Below are positions 35,905 through 37,146 of a stretch of 37,146 bases of DNA, one piece after another. The stretch is from an uncultured Methanobrevibacter sp. (GTDB taxonomy: Archaea > Methanobacteriota > Methanobacteria > Methanobacteriales > Methanobacteriaceae): the NCBI RefSeq assembly GCF_905235195.1, contig NZ_CAJOKH010000011.1:1-37146 (forward strand). Direction: 5' to 3'. Both the position numbers and the translations under genes were made by a program. Position 1 is the first letter of the stretch; each line of letters starts with the position of its first letter. The notes under the pieces are model-generated. The model had not been told where the DNA came from. It ran no database searches and worked only from the letters and a program-made list of their open reading frames with translations.

Positions 35905-37035
35905 ATGAAATTAGGAATGGGTATGATGAGACTTCCTCTTTTAGATGAAAATGACTTTACAAATATTGATTATGAGCAAGTAAATAAAATGGTAGATACA
36001 TTTATGGATGCCGGTTTTAATCACTTTGACACTGCATATATTTATCATGAAGGTAAATCTGAATCCGCTTTTAAAAAATCAGTTGTTGAGAGATATCCTA
36101 GAGATTCATATAAAATTGCAACTAAAATGCCTTTGTTTATTATTTCAGAAGAATCTCAATTAGAGCCAATATTTTCCGAACAACTTGAAAATTGTGGTGT
36201 AGACTATTTTGATTATTATATGTTGCATAATGTAAGTGGATTTACTGAAACTGCATGGAAAAATGTTGACTTGTATTCATTTATCCAAAATAAAAAAGAA
36301 GAAGGTTTTATTAAACATATAGGATTATCTACACATGGTAATGCAGAATTTTTAGAAGAAATTCTTTTCACTCATCCTGAATTGGAATTTGTATTATTAC
36401 AAATCAATTATCTTGATTGGGAAGATGAGGGAATTGAATCAAGAAAATGTTTGGAAGTAGCAAAAAAATATAATAAGCCGGTTATGATAATGGAACCATA
36501 TAAAGGAGGATTTTTAGCAGATGTTCCTGAAGAAGCAGAAAAGCTTATGAAAGAATATAATCCTAATAGGTCAATTGTTTCATGGGCAATGAGATTTGTA
36601 GCAAATTTAGATGCTTGTGTTGTATTGACAGGTGCAAGCAGTTTAGAACAAGTTGAAAATAATATACAAGAATTTAATAATGCGGGTCCATTAAATGATG
36701 AGGAATATAAAATTCTTAAAGAAGTTTCAGATATTATAAATAGTAATATTACTGTTAACTGTACAAAATGTAGATATTGTGTTGATATATGTCCTGCCAA
36801 CATTGATATAGCGAAAATCTTTGATTTATATAATAAACACAAAATCCTTGGTCGTGAAGATTGGTCACAAGCAGGAAATGCATATCTAAACTATTCGAAA
36901 CTTTCTAATGTAGGAATTGCTTCTGATTGCACTGAATGTCAGTCATGTATTGAAGAATGTCCTCAACAGATAAATATACCTGAAGTTTTAAAGGATGTTC
37001 AAAAAACTTTTGAAACTGAAAATTATGGATTCTGA
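35905..37035 (+). CDS. aldo/keto reductase with C-terminal ferredoxin domain (376 aa)
   Basis: An AKR barrel with D42 and Y47 in FDTAYIYHEG, K74 in ATKMP and H108 in YMLHNV, fused to a C-terminal domain with two four-cysteine groups: CTKCRYCVDICP (about 287-298) and CTECQSCIEECP (about 342-353). The second half, HGNAEFLEEILFTHPELEFVLLQINYLDWEDEGIESRKC, is typical of this archaeal/clostridial group. It lies 165 bp behind the radical SAM gene on the same strand, with GAGGTG before the ATG, and has its own probable leader. It is a diverged paralogue of the 405-residue reductase. Substrate unknown. Confidence 0.93.
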   Translation: MKLGMGMMRLPLLDENDFTNIDYEQVNKMVDTFMDAGFNHFDTAYIYHEGKSESAFKKSVVERYPRDSYKIATKMPLFIISEESQLEPIFSEQLENCGVDYFDYYMLHNVSGFTETAWKNVDLYSFIQNKKEEGFIKHIGLSTHGNAEFLEEILFTHPELEFVLLQINYLDWEDEGIESRKCLEVAKKYNKPVMIMEPYKGGFLADVPEEAEKLMKEYNPNRSIVSWAMRFVANLDACVVLTGASSLEQVENNIQEFNNAGPLNDEEYKILKEVSDIINSNITVNCTKCRYCVDICPANIDIAKIFDLYNKHKILGREDWSQAGNAYLNYSKLSNVGIASDCTECQSCIEECPQQINIPEVLKDVQKTFETENYGF

Positions 37036-37146
37036 TTATATATTTTATTTTATAGGGTGCTAGATTATTTAGTACGAGAAACTTGCACAAAACTCTTATT
37101 TTTACTAAATTCAATTAATTTAATTTAATTTTATAATGGTGTTTTC

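Overview
The window is about 37 kb of very AT-rich archaeal chromosome, most likely from a member of the Methanobacteriales, with Methanobrevibacter or a close relative the best guess. The evidence for this is archaeal ribosomal protein S8e, SRP19, an archaeal PheS, the hydrogenase maturation factor HypE, a separately encoded C-terminal half of family B DNA polymerase (the split PolB of Methanobacteriales), TATA-like promoters and GGTG/GGAGG ribosome-binding sites. A secreted Ig-like protein and a decayed adhesin-like fragment also fit. Genus placement is inference; no 16S or mcr gene is present.

Layout. 1-2358: tail of an unknown gene, then a minus-strand polar amino-acid ABC transporter operon (binding protein, permease, ATPase). 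2724-9361: Mn-type pyrophosphatase, an orphan AAA/DUF4143 ATPase, SurE, a canonical SerRS, a nitroreductase followed by a 58-bp tandem repeat, and a 5-formyl-THF cyclo-ligase-like protein with a decayed copy of its own 5' end just downstream. 9507-19632: secreted Ig-like protein, PheS, MATE exporter, ExoIII, HAD phosphatase, PolB2 with a PCNA-binding tail, S8e, an adhesin remnant, HypE and an RDD membrane protein. 19688-25445: a 24-bp tandem repeat, a solo Cas4-like nuclease, a DEAD-box helicase, a winged-helix regulator, a RecJ/GAN-like gene broken by one frameshift, and SRP19. 25892-27790: a likely MarR operator, a marR pseudogene and a MATE exporter. 27939-37035: a glycosyltransferase, HemD, a DUF2207/LemA pair, and a radical SAM/B12 protein flanked by two ferredoxin-fused aldo/keto reductases.

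Most genes are single or two-gene units. Those that appear to belong together are the ABC transporter operon, SRP19-recJ, marR-MATE, lemA-DUF2207, nuclease-helicase, and possibly the reductase/radical SAM group. Several genes end in hairpins followed by T-rich sequence, in two cases overlapping the stop codon. No tRNA, rRNA, CRISPR array, intact insertion sequence or prophage was seen. No clearly new multi-gene system is present. The best leads are the broken recJ, the marR pseudogene with its operator intact, the repeat arrays that involve gene ends, and the reductase/radical SAM cluster.
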